DNA of 64,000 bases from Companilactobacillus kimchii DSM 13961 = JCM 10707. Its GTDB lineage: Bacteria > Bacillota > Bacilli > Lactobacillales > Lactobacillaceae. A model generated the notes under the pieces. It did not search any database, was not told where the DNA came from, and was given only the letters and a program-made list of their open reading frames with translations. The stretch spans positions 62,001 to 126,000 of the forward strand of contig NZ_AZDH01000017.1 in assembly GCF_001435445.1 (NCBI RefSeq), written 5' to 3'. Made by a program: the position numbers and the translations under genes. This document shows positions 45,797 through 54,466 of this stretch, piece after piece (the stretch's first letter is position 1; every line of letters starts with the position of its first letter).

Positions 45797-46615
45797 ATGA
45801 TTGAACAAAATAATACGCATTTTATATCATTGCAGGGAACTTTCAATACTAGAGATTTAGGTGGTTATCAAACGGAATCTGGAAAATATGTCAAAAAAAA
45901 TCGTCTTTTTAGGTCTGACGATTTATATAAACTCACTATTTCTGACATTAAGTGGTTTGAAGACCATGGATTAACTACTGTAATTGATTTCCGAAACTTT
46001 AATGAAAGAAAGAACCGACCAGATAAAATAATCAAGGGTGTAAAATATTATGACCTTTCTCCAGATGATGAGACGGCAGCTTTAGCAAGTGCAGATTTGA
46101 AATCAGATAAGAAAAAAATTGATAAATTAATTGAAAAGAAAAAGCAGAATAAATTGGACTTAACCGGAGATGGTTTAAAGAAAAGCATGGTCGGATTTGT
46201 CAGAGATTCTGAAACACAAAAACTTTATAGACAAGTTTTAGAAATACATATAAAAGAGAATAATGATGTCATTTTACAGCATTGTCGTGGAGGGAAAGAT
46301 AGAACAGGTTATGGTTCAGCTTTGGTTTTACTTGCTTTAGGTGTTTCAGAAGATGATGTGATTAGCGATTATATGTTAACGGCAAAATATAATGCAGATA
46401 GAAATAAACGTAGGATGAATGAGTACAGAAAATATACTAAAGATCCTGTCGTATTAAAATATTTGTCCAATGCTATGTCGACACGAAAGGAAGTTATTGA
46501 GGCCGGTATTAACGAAATGAAGAAAATATCAGTTTCACCGATTCAGTATATTCAAAATGAATTGGGATTCGACAAGGATAAAATTAGTTATCTTAGATCC
46601 ATTTATTTACGTTAA
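45797..46615 (+). CDS. Tyrosine-protein phosphatase (Y_phosphatase3 type)
   Basis: A 272-residue protein starting with the family region GTFNTRDLGGYQTESGKYVK and RLFRSDDLYKLT, with the catalytic P-loop HCRGGKDRTG (about residues 155-164; C-x5-R). Relatives such as Lmo1800-like phosphatases act on phosphotyrosine and sometimes phosphoinositides, and some are secreted; this one has no signal peptide. Placement in one transcript with a PTS permease suggests dephosphorylation of a phosphosugar or of a PTS regulator, but that is inference. Confidence 0.87.
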   Translation: MIEQNNTHFISLQGTFNTRDLGGYQTESGKYVKKNRLFRSDDLYKLTISDIKWFEDHGLTTVIDFRNFNERKNRPDKIIKGVKYYDLSPDDETAALASADLKSDKKKIDKLIEKKKQNKLDLTGDGLKKSMVGFVRDSETQKLYRQVLEIHIKENNDVILQHCRGGKDRTGYGSALVLLALGVSEDDVISDYMLTAKYNADRNKRRMNEYRKYTKDPVVLKYLSNAMSTRKEVIEAGINEMKKISVSPIQYIQNELGFDKDKISYLRSIYLR

Positions 46616-46666
46616 AAATACTCATTAGTAATGGAGGTCGTTTTTAAATGCGTTTGTTTTTAATTA

Positions 46667-46715
46667 AAAAAAGAGGCCATTTGATTTTATGTCAAAATCA
46701 AATGGCCTCTTTTTT
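46667..46715 (+). terminator. Very strong terminator after the EIIC-phosphatase unit
   Basis: 20-base stem: AAAAGAGGCCATTTGATTTT pairs with its exact complement at 46694-46713, loop ATGTC, then T-run. It separates the two sugar operons. Confidence 0.9.
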
Positions 46716-46902
46716 GCTATGCATTTGGCATGCTCTTATATATAGCCATTTAAACAAGCAACATGTGATACTGAAAGAATATAAATTTTAGCAAATATAC
46801 GAGCTAATAAAAGGTTAATACTATATGCTCCACATTAATGTGGAAGAAATACGTATATGGAACCGATTACATAAATGCTATATTGTCATTGGAGGCAAAG
46901 AT
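46716..46902. promoter_or_regulatory. Upstream region of the PRD regulator operon
   Basis: About 190 bases without a gene. A 14-base perfect palindrome CCACATTAATGTGG lies at 46830-46843, 60 bases before the start codon, and is a candidate regulatory site. The ribosome site TTGGAGG precedes ATG 46903. Confidence 0.4.
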
Positions 46903-48819
46903 ATGGACCTAAATAAAAGACAGATTCAATTGATTTTAATACTAGTTGAAAATAAAAGAGAACCTGACTATCTACCTCTAAGTGCTAAAGAGTTGTCTAG
47001 CAAAGTAAATGTTTCTACCAAAACCATTTATAAGGACTTACTAGTTATCGGTGACTATATTGATCAATACAAAGCTCAACTAGTTAAGAAACCTAGAATT
47101 GGAATTTATATTAAGGGTAGTGATAGGAATCTTTTAAAAATTTTAACTGGCATAGATTTAAAAAAGGACAGTCAATATTTAGACAAAGAAACAAGAAGAG
47201 AATTAGTTTTTAGTAAATTACTTAATTCTGACGAATTTATTACTATTCAAGATTTATCGGATAAATATTACGTCAATCGTCAAGTTATTTTAGAAGATAT
47301 TGATGATATTGAATTACGCTTAAAATCAATAGGGATCAATCTTCAAAGGAAGTCTGGTAAAGGAATAAGGGTAGAATTAAACGAAAATCAACGTAGAAAA
47401 ATTCTAACACAAGTTATTTCTCGCCAATTATTTAATGCAACGACTACTATCAATGAACATAGTTTGAGAATTATTAATGATAATAAGCTATCTATATCTA
47501 AAGAAATGATTACTGAGGTTGATAAGGTATTAAGCAATTTTACAAATAAACAGAATATGATTTTAAACGACTATGAGTATCAATCGTTGTTAGTTCATTT
47601 ATTAATAGCAATTGAAAGAATCAAACTAGGAAAGTTTATTAATAGTGATCATTGGGGACATTCAGAAACCTATTTAGTGGAATCTAAGGTTCTTGCAAAA
47701 GATTTAGAGAAAAAATTAAACGTTAAGTTTCCCAAGCAAGAAATATATTATATTCAACTCCATTTAATAGCTGCTGGTAAAAAAAGAACCAATAAAATAG
47801 CAACCGATTTGGGTAAAAACACTTTACTACACGGTTACTTGAAAGACTTTGGGTATGACAAGCAATTATATGAAGGATTATTGCTACATATAAATTCGTC
47901 ATTGAACCGTTGGAAATTAGGAGTGTCAATAACAAATCCTTATAAAGATTCAATTATTCAAAAATATAGTTATGCATTTGAAGCAGCCGTCAATTTAAAG
48001 AAATTATATGAACAAAAGTATCATACAAAGATTAATGATGATGAAACAGCATATTTAGCACTGCACTTTGAGGCTTTCTTAGAAAGAAGACGTGCTAGTA
48101 ATAATATAATTCAAGCGGTAATTGTTTGCAGCACGGGATTAGGTACTTCGCAATTATTGGCAGCTCGCATTAAACGTGAATTTTCCAATGTAAAAGTAAA
48201 AGAAATTCTTTCTTATAATGAATATTTGAAATTTGACGCTAAGAATATTGATTTGATTATCAGCACAATTGAATTAGATGAGGGTGTTATACCAACAATT
48301 TATGTAAGTCCAGTAGTTTCAACTGAAGAATTGAAAAATAAAATTCGGATGGCAATCAATGACAAGAGTGAATTAACGGACGATAACCTTTTGTTTAATA
48401 GTCTTATATCAGAAAGAAACATACTAATTTCGAAAGTCGATTCTTGGGAAAAAGCAATTAGAATGCTTGGTAACCTATTAGAAAAGAACAATGTTTTACA
48501 AAAAGGTTCAATTGAAAGTGCTATAAAGAGAGAGCATTTATCGTTCACATCCTTTAAAAATATTTCGACGCCACATGCTAATCCTAAATATGTTAATGAA
48601 TCACAGATTGGGGTATTGAAATTGGAAAAACCAGTAGTATGGGGTGAACAGTTAGTTAGTGTTGTTTTCTTTATTGCTTTTAAGGGGGACGTACCCCAGG
48701 CTAAATTGGATGAAATTTATGATCGATTTTGGGATGTTTTAAGTAATGAAAAATTAATTAAAAAAATTATTTTAAGTGGTAGTAGCAAGAGTATATCTAA
48801 CTTGTTGAAGGGGAAATAG
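46903..48819 (+). CDS. BglG/MtlR-type PTS transcriptional regulator with PRD, EIIB and EIIA domains
   Basis: The start is ATG 46903 after TTGGAGG. The 638-residue protein has two N-terminal HTH domains (about 5-60 and 100-160), PRD1 (His232, His287), PRD2 (His329, His388), an EIIB-like P-loop CSTGLGTSQLL with Cys409, and a C-terminal fructose/mannitol-type EIIA domain with His in STPHANP. The layout is that of MtlR/ManR DNA-binding activators, whose activity is set by phosphorylation through HPr and the cognate EIIB. It heads the operon it should control; EIIA starts 3 bases downstream. Confidence 0.92.
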   Translation: MDLNKRQIQLILILVENKREPDYLPLSAKELSSKVNVSTKTIYKDLLVIGDYIDQYKAQLVKKPRIGIYIKGSDRNLLKILTGIDLKKDSQYLDKETRRELVFSKLLNSDEFITIQDLSDKYYVNRQVILEDIDDIELRLKSIGINLQRKSGKGIRVELNENQRRKILTQVISRQLFNATTTINEHSLRIINDNKLSISKEMITEVDKVLSNFTNKQNMILNDYEYQSLLVHLLIAIERIKLGKFINSDHWGHSETYLVESKVLAKDLEKKLNVKFPKQEIYYIQLHLIAAGKKRTNKIATDLGKNTLLHGYLKDFGYDKQLYEGLLLHINSSLNRWKLGVSITNPYKDSIIQKYSYAFEAAVNLKKLYEQKYHTKINDDETAYLALHFEAFLERRRASNNIIQAVIVCSTGLGTSQLLAARIKREFSNVKVKEILSYNEYLKFDAKNIDLIISTIELDEGVIPTIYVSPVVSTEELKNKIRMAINDKSELTDDNLLFNSLISERNILISKVDSWEKAIRMLGNLLEKNNVLQKGSIESAIKREHLSFTSFKNISTPHANPKYVNESQIGVLKLEKPVVWGEQLVSVVFFIAFKGDVPQAKLDEIYDRFWDVLSNEKLIKKIILSGSSKSISNLLKGK

Positions 48820-48822
48820 AGA

Positions 48823-49287
48823 ATGAAAATTTTAGATTTATTAAATAAAAATCAAATGAACTTTAATATTGAAGCCGCCTCAAAACATGCGGTGATAAAA
48901 GAAATGGCCAAAATGTTTTTGGAAGATGGCGTTATTACAGACATTGATCAATATGTTGAATCAGTAATGGAAAGAGAAAAGACTGGGACGACAGGAGTTG
49001 GCGGAGGAATTGCTATTCCACATGGTAAGTCAGATGTTGTTAAAACATCGTCAATTGCTTTTGCAAAGTTGAATCACCCAGTAGATTGGGATGCATTAGA
49101 TGGCAAAGATGTTTCAACTATTTTTATGCTATCGATACCAGGTGGATCGGAATCCAAAGAACATTTACGAGTGCTTTCTATGTTGGCACAACGCTTAATG
49201 GATGACGATGTCATAGAAGCTCTTGATACTGCGAAAACTAAAGAAGACATAATTAATATTTTTCAAAATAAGGAGATTGTAAAATAA
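48823..49287 (+). CDS. PTS EIIA, fructose family
   Basis: A 154-residue cytoplasmic phosphocarrier with the active-site His67 in GIAIPHGKSDVV and the typical DALDGKDVSTIFMLSIP core. It passes phosphate from HPr to the EIIB encoded next. The stop overlaps the EIIB start by one base. Confidence 0.93.
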   Translation: MKILDLLNKNQMNFNIEAASKHAVIKEMAKMFLEDGVITDIDQYVESVMEREKTGTTGVGGGIAIPHGKSDVVKTSSIAFAKLNHPVDWDALDGKDVSTIFMLSIPGGSESKEHLRVLSMLAQRLMDDDVIEALDTAKTKEDIINIFQNKEIVK

Positions 49288-49604
49288 TGAAAAGAAAATT
49301 GATTGCTGTTACGGCCTGTGCTACAGGAATTGCTCACACATATATGGCAGAAAAGGCACTTCGTAAGGCTGCTAAAGAAATGGATGTCCTTATTAAAGTC
49401 GAGACACAAGGAGCCACAGGAATTGGTAACCGTTTAAATGAAAAAGATGTTCAAATTGGTGAGGCCGTTATTTTTGCTACGGATACAAAGGTACGTGATT
49501 CTGAAAGATTTGCTGGGAAAAAGATTTTAGATATCAATGTCAGTGATCCAATTAAGGATGCTAAAAAGGTTATCAAGGATGCCTTAGCATTGGCTGACAA
49601 ATAA
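49287..49604 (+). CDS. PTS EIIB, fructose family
   Basis: A 105-residue EIIB with the phosphocysteine loop TACATGIAHTYMAEKAL (Cys11) and VETQGATGIGNRL, diagnostic of the fructose/mannosylglycerate group. It donates phosphate to the sugar crossing EIIC. Confidence 0.94.
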   Translation: MKRKLIAVTACATGIAHTYMAEKALRKAAKEMDVLIKVETQGATGIGNRLNEKDVQIGEAVIFATDTKVRDSERFAGKKILDINVSDPIKDAKKVIKDALALADK

Positions 49605-49634
49605 TAGAATTGTTAATTTAAGGGGGTATTAAAA

Positions 49635-50756
49635 ATGAGTAAATCATTTTGGAAAGAATTAGAGAAACATATTATGACCGGGATTTCCTATATGATTCCT
49701 GTTGTTATTGCTGGTGCTGTTCTGATGGCTATTTCTAGAATTGGTGCTTCAGCTTTCGGTATTTCCAATATTTGGGATGAAAAATGGGCAACAAATTCCA
49801 ATGCAATTATTCAATTTTTACACACAGACGATGGATGGGGTGGATTAGCCTTAGGATTAATGTTTCCAATTATCTCTGGTTTCATTTCTTATTCAATTGC
49901 CGATAAAGGTGGTATTGCACCCGGTATGATAGCTGGTGTTTTAGTCGCCAATATGAATGCTGGATTCTTGGGGGCTCTAGCCTCTGGTTTAATTGCAGGT
50001 TATACTGCTAAATTTATGTTTGACCATATTCATTTACCAGAAGCTATGAAATCCGTTGTTCCAGTTTTTCTAGTACCAGTTTTGGGTTCTTTAATTACTT
50101 TGATTTTAATTCAGTATGTTGTAGGTGGACCATTTGCTGCTTTGAATTCTGGTTTAGCAAGTTGGTTAAAATCAATGACCGGAGTTAATAAGGTTCTTCT
50201 TGCCGCTATTGTTGGTGGTATGGTTGGATTTGACTTAGGTGGCCCTGTTAATAAAGCCGCTGTTACAACCGCTATGGCTTTATTAACTAGTGGTGTCTAT
50301 GATCCTAATACGGCTGCTCAAGTAGCAATTATTATTCCTCCTATTGGTTTAGGATTGGCAACCATTATTAACAATAAAAAATTTAGTCCAGAGTTAAATG
50401 AAGCAGGAAAGGCATCCTTTATTATGGGATTGATTGGTGTTAGTGAAGGTGCCATTCCTTTTGCCATCGAATCACCATTGAAGGTTATTCCTATTAATGT
50501 CGTTGGTTCAGCTTTAGGAAGTGCCATAGCTGTTGGATTAGGAGCAGTCAACAAAGCACCTATTAGTGGCTTTTATGGATGGTTTGCCGTTGATAATTGG
50601 CCAATTTATGTTCTAGGAATCTTTGTTGGATCAGCTTTTGTTACTGGTGCAACATTACTTGTTAGAAAGAATGCTGTGGTAGAAGAGGATAATTCTGCCA
50701 CTGAGATTGATGAAGATCAAGATAATGACTTTTCTGAAGAAGAGTGGGAGAGCTAA
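49635..50756 (+). CDS. PTS EIIC, fructose/mannosylglycerate family
   Basis: A 373-residue permease with about nine or ten hydrophobic segments and family motifs SYSIADKGGIAPGMIAG, GFLGALASGLIAGY, GFDLGGPVNKAA and GVSEGAIPFAIESP. A short acidic tail ends the protein. A strong ribosome site AAGGGGG precedes ATG 49635. The stop overlaps the GH38 start (TAATG), so permease and hydrolase are coupled and the sugar is probably the GH38 substrate in phosphorylated form. Confidence 0.93.
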   Translation: MSKSFWKELEKHIMTGISYMIPVVIAGAVLMAISRIGASAFGISNIWDEKWATNSNAIIQFLHTDDGWGGLALGLMFPIISGFISYSIADKGGIAPGMIAGVLVANMNAGFLGALASGLIAGYTAKFMFDHIHLPEAMKSVVPVFLVPVLGSLITLILIQYVVGGPFAALNSGLASWLKSMTGVNKVLLAAIVGGMVGFDLGGPVNKAAVTTAMALLTSGVYDPNTAAQVAIIIPPIGLGLATIINNKKFSPELNEAGKASFIMGLIGVSEGAIPFAIESPLKVIPINVVGSALGSAIAVGLGAVNKAPISGFYGWFAVDNWPIYVLGIFVGSAFVTGATLLVRKNAVVEEDNSATEIDEDQDNDFSEEEWES

Positions 50757-53326
50757 TGAAAAAGGTAAGTATTGTAAACCATACACACTGGGATAGAGAA
50801 TGGTATTTCTCCGCCGAAGATTCAATCTTTTTAAGTGATAAGTTGTTTACTGATGCTATTGTTGAATTGGAAAAACATCCAGGTGCAAGTTTTACTTTAG
50901 ATGGACAAATTTCAATTTTAAATGATTATTTAGAGATTCGTCCGGAAATGATGGATCGCATTAAAAAGTTAGTGGCAAATAATCAATTGATTATAGGACC
51001 TTGGTTTACGCAACCCGATGCATTGCACATTAAAGGTGAATCTTTACTTCGTAATGGAATGATTGGAATATTAGATTCACAAAAATATGGTAAATATTTA
51101 TCAGTTGGTTATTTACCGGATACTTTCGGGTTTAATTCACAGATGCCAGTTATTTTAAATCAATTAGGTCTATCTAGTTTCATTTTTTGGAGAGGAATAA
51201 ATGCTAAGAGAATTGGTGGCTATTATTTTAATTGGCAATCTTTAGGAAAAGAGAATCACGTCACGGCAATTAATATGCCTCAAGGGTATAGTACAGGAAT
51301 GCTCTTGAATGATAATCATGATTATGTTGATAAAAGATTGGATAATGCTGTTGAGTTTATCAGTGAAATTGAACAAGGAGATAATATCCTAATTCCATCA
51401 GGTAATGACCAATTAGATATAATTAAAGATTATCAAAAAAAAGTTGAACGTATTAATGACTTAGGAAAATATCAATATGAAATATCAGATTATCAGGCTT
51501 TTGCCGAAAAAATTTCTAAACGAAATGACTTACCTAATTATGTAGGTGAGTTCATTGATCCTGTTTTGGCTAGAGTTCATCGTACTAGTAGTTCGAGCCG
51601 TATGAACATTAAGTTGGCTGCAAGAAAACTTGAATCTGAATTGATTGAGAAAGTTGAGCCTATGCTGGTAATTGCTAGATCAATGGGATTGGATATCAGT
51701 CAGAATCTATTAATTCGTTCATGGAAGAAATTATTGGAAAGTCAGGCACATGATAGTATGGCTGGTAGCGTGACGGATTCCGTTGAACAAGATATTATGC
51801 ATCGTCTAAAAGAAGGCATGCAAATTAGCGATGATATCATTAATATCGTTGAGAATTTGATTGCTAAAGAGATTGATTTAAATAAAGACGAAGTACTGGT
51901 TTTCAATCCTTCCACACATGTGTTTAAAGGTTATAAAAAACTAGAACTGTTAACGATATCGAATGATCCTAAGTTAGAGGGATATTTAAGCGAAATTATT
52001 TCTCAAAGATTTATAGAACCACGTGAAAATATTTTGATACAAGATGAGACGGGTGATCATTATATTAAAGAAAATGGATATTATATTTCAGATATTCTAG
52101 TTAAAATAGAATTACCTGCACTAGGATTTAAAGTGTTCAAATTAGTTGAACATAACAATGAAAATAGTGTTCAAATATCAAATGTTAATAGCATAAGGAA
52201 TGGACAAATTTCTATTAAATACGAGGACGGTCAAATAGAAATCAGTAATAAGAAACATTTTTGGAAGAATGCTATCTTAGTTGAAGATGTAGCCAATGAT
52301 GGAGATACTTATGATTTTTCACCATTGAGAAATGGTCAAAGGTTTATGCTGAAATTTGATCAGTGTACGACCAAAACACATCATAATTTCTCTGAAATGA
52401 TTTTATCAGGGGTAAAAAAATTACCTAAGTCACAAGTACAAAAACAATATCAGAACCAATTTGAGACGGTAAGTTACAAGCTACATATCACATTATTATC
52501 TGACGATGATCGTATTCGTTTTAAATTTACATTTGATAATAAAGTTTTAGATCATCGTGTTCGAGTTGGAATAAGAACAGGCATGATATCGTCAACAAAT
52601 ATTGCTTCAGTACCATTTGGGTTTATTGAAAGATCTGCTATTGAACAGAAAAATAATGATTGGACAGAAGTACCAGTTAATATTTATCCATTCGATAGTA
52701 ATGTCACATTAAAAGATGGTAACAAAGGTGTCTCAGTGATTTCCAAGGACATTTCAGAGTATCAACAAGATAAAGATATTATTTGGCTGACCATTATGGC
52801 AACTACTAATGAGTTAGGTAAACCGGATTTAGCTTATCGTCCTGGTAGAGCTTCTGGTGATACGACAAAGCAAGGACATATAATGATACAAACACCTGAT
52901 GCGGAATTATTAGGATCAATTACTGAACACTTTAGTTTGGTGTTAGACCAATTTGATGAAATTAAGATACAGCAGATGACAAATAGTGATAATCTGTCTG
53001 TCCCTAATTATCAAGAACAAACGCTTAATTTATTTCATAATAGGCTTGATAATAAAATTCAATTTCCAATAGTTAAGAAAAAAAATCTAAAGAATCTAGA
53101 ATTGTTAAATTTGCCAAATGATTATCTGGTCAGTTCGATTTATCCATCTTATTTCGCTCAAGATGGATTTATCCTTCGATTGGAGAATGTAAGTCATGAT
53201 TTTCAAAAACTAGATTCAAAATATTTCGGGGAAAATTATGAAATTGTTAATGCCATTGAACATAAAGTTGATGGGGATATCGTTATTGCACCAATGAGTG
53301 TTATCTCTATTAAGATGAAATTTTAA
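50756..53326 (+). CDS. GH38 alpha-mannosidase (mannosylglycerate hydrolase-like)
   Basis: An 856-residue glycosidase starting at ATG 50756. It opens VNHTHWDREWYFSAED (zinc ligands His9... in HTHWD, residues 9-13) and has the catalytic nucleophile Asp122 in YLPDTFGFNSQMP and the third zinc region ESQAHDSMAGSV. The remaining 400 residues form the helical and beta domains of the family. It is cytoplasmic (no signal). Coupling to a fructose-family PTS fits the MngA-MngB pair that takes up mannosylglycerate and splits it to mannose 6-phosphate and glycerate; other alpha-mannosides are equally possible. Confidence 0.9.
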   Translation: MKKVSIVNHTHWDREWYFSAEDSIFLSDKLFTDAIVELEKHPGASFTLDGQISILNDYLEIRPEMMDRIKKLVANNQLIIGPWFTQPDALHIKGESLLRNGMIGILDSQKYGKYLSVGYLPDTFGFNSQMPVILNQLGLSSFIFWRGINAKRIGGYYFNWQSLGKENHVTAINMPQGYSTGMLLNDNHDYVDKRLDNAVEFISEIEQGDNILIPSGNDQLDIIKDYQKKVERINDLGKYQYEISDYQAFAEKISKRNDLPNYVGEFIDPVLARVHRTSSSSRMNIKLAARKLESELIEKVEPMLVIARSMGLDISQNLLIRSWKKLLESQAHDSMAGSVTDSVEQDIMHRLKEGMQISDDIINIVENLIAKEIDLNKDEVLVFNPSTHVFKGYKKLELLTISNDPKLEGYLSEIISQRFIEPRENILIQDETGDHYIKENGYYISDILVKIELPALGFKVFKLVEHNNENSVQISNVNSIRNGQISIKYEDGQIEISNKKHFWKNAILVEDVANDGDTYDFSPLRNGQRFMLKFDQCTTKTHHNFSEMILSGVKKLPKSQVQKQYQNQFETVSYKLHITLLSDDDRIRFKFTFDNKVLDHRVRVGIRTGMISSTNIASVPFGFIERSAIEQKNNDWTEVPVNIYPFDSNVTLKDGNKGVSVISKDISEYQQDKDIIWLTIMATTNELGKPDLAYRPGRASGDTTKQGHIMIQTPDAELLGSITEHFSLVLDQFDEIKIQQMTNSDNLSVPNYQEQTLNLFHNRLDNKIQFPIVKKKNLKNLELLNLPNDYLVSSIYPSYFAQDGFILRLENVSHDFQKLDSKYFGENYEIVNAIEHKVDGDIVIAPMSVISIKMKF

Positions 53327-53333
53327 ATAATTT

Positions 53334-53372
53334 AAGCCATCGTAATCTTTGCTAGATTATGATGGCTTTTTT
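53334..53372 (+). terminator. Terminator between GH38 and GRP-type permease genes
   Basis: Stem AGCCATCGTAATCTT / TAGATTATGATGGCT (few mismatches, loop TGC) followed by six T. The ribosome site of the next gene begins immediately after, so read-through or partial termination may set its level. Confidence 0.8.
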
Positions 53373-53385
53373 AAAGGAGAAGTTT

Positions 53386-54246
53386 ATGGGATATTTGTTA
53401 GCATTAATTCCGGCACTAGGATGGGGATTTCAATCTATTGTCATGCAAAAGATCGGTGGAAAATTTACTAATAAAGTTATGGGAATGGCTATGACCACTT
53501 TTGTTTTTGCAGTGATAATTTTTTTCTTCAAGCATCCGACAACTGTAAATAGTAATTTGATTATTGGATCTTTTCTTTGCGGTTTATTTTGGATTGTTGG
53601 ACAATTATTACAGGTTAAAGCATTTGATTTAGTGGGCGTTTCAATGGCAATGCCAGTAAGTACAGGCGAACAGCTACTTGGTACTACTTTAATGGGTGCT
53701 TTGTATTTTCATGAATGGCAATCTGGATGGCAATTCATTTTAGGCATTGGAGCATTGGCTTTCATTATTGTAGGTATTTATCTGACTACATATTCTAATG
53801 AGAAGAAAGAAAAAAATATAAATTTGAAATCAGGACTAATTGTTTTAACCATATCTTCACTTGGATTGATTGGTTATGCAGTTATTCCTAGAATCTTTGA
53901 TTTGAATAGTTGGGATATATTGTTACCTCAATCGATAGCAATGTTGATTACTATGTTTATTATTGCTGGAGTCCAAAAAAATCGTAAAATATTAGACGTA
54001 AAAACTTGGCAGAATATGGTAACGGGAATATTTTTTGCCATTGCCAATATAGCAATTCTTTTTAGTAATGAGGTGAATGGCGTTGCCGTTGGATATACTT
54101 TATCTCAGTTAAATGTCATTGTAGCTACATTAGGCGGACTATTGATATTACATGAAAAAAAGTCTAAAAGGGAATTGTTTTTCACATTGATAGGGTTGGT
54201 CTTAATAGTGGTTGGAGCAATAATGATAGGAGCAACAAAAGAATAA
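53386..54246 (+). CDS. GRP-family sugar transporter (GlcU/RbsU-like)
   Basis: The start is ATG 53386 after AAAGGAGAAG; an earlier in-frame start lies in the terminator hairpin. The 286-residue protein has about ten hydrophobic segments beginning YLLALIPALGWGFQSIVMQK and contains the family stretch GVSMAMPVSTGEQLLGTTLMG. The glucose/ribose porter family works by proton symport without phosphorylation. After the GH38 gene it may import, or release, a free sugar product. Confidence 0.88.
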   Translation: MGYLLALIPALGWGFQSIVMQKIGGKFTNKVMGMAMTTFVFAVIIFFFKHPTTVNSNLIIGSFLCGLFWIVGQLLQVKAFDLVGVSMAMPVSTGEQLLGTTLMGALYFHEWQSGWQFILGIGALAFIIVGIYLTTYSNEKKEKNINLKSGLIVLTISSLGLIGYAVIPRIFDLNSWDILLPQSIAMLITMFIIAGVQKNRKILDVKTWQNMVTGIFFAIANIAILFSNEVNGVAVGYTLSQLNVIVATLGGLLILHEKKSKRELFFTLIGLVLIVVGAIMIGATKE

Positions 54247-54276
54247 AATGTATTTTGAATCTTAGGATTATATTAC

Positions 54277-54466
54277 GTGACATTTATACTAAACCGTGTA
54301 TAATAAATAGTTGACAAGCGACTAGTGGTCCCAGTTTGCACTTTTTTGTGGGAGCACTTTTTTATTTCTAGGTCGTTAGTGAGCAGTTCAACATGTTTGT
54401 TTTCTTGAAATAGATGTGTTAGATTGTGTGCCTGTCTTATAAATATTCTGTGAGGAGGTGTATGCT
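54277..54466 (+). promoter_or_regulatory. dnaG-rpoD promoter and structured leader with early hairpin
   Basis: Promoter GTGACA (54277-54282), 16-base spacer, TATAAT (54299-54304). About 15 bases after the start lies a hairpin AGTGGTCCCA / TGGGAGCACT (54324-54333 / 54349-54358, one mismatch) with a T-tract, and an outer pairing CGACTAG (54319-54325) / CTAGGTCG (54369-54376) encloses it. Then about 100 bases lead to the GAGGAGG ribosome site. This looks like an attenuator or small leader RNA. Confidence 0.55.

Noticed and set aside
46648-46791. A 47-codon frame with a GGAGG site starting at ATG 46648
   Set aside because: It reads straight through the 20-base terminator stem, and its product looks like translated hairpin and AT-rich DNA.
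53359-53385. Earlier ATG start for the GRP-type permease
   Set aside because: It falls within the terminator hairpin and T-tract; ATG 53386 follows AAAGGAGAAG.
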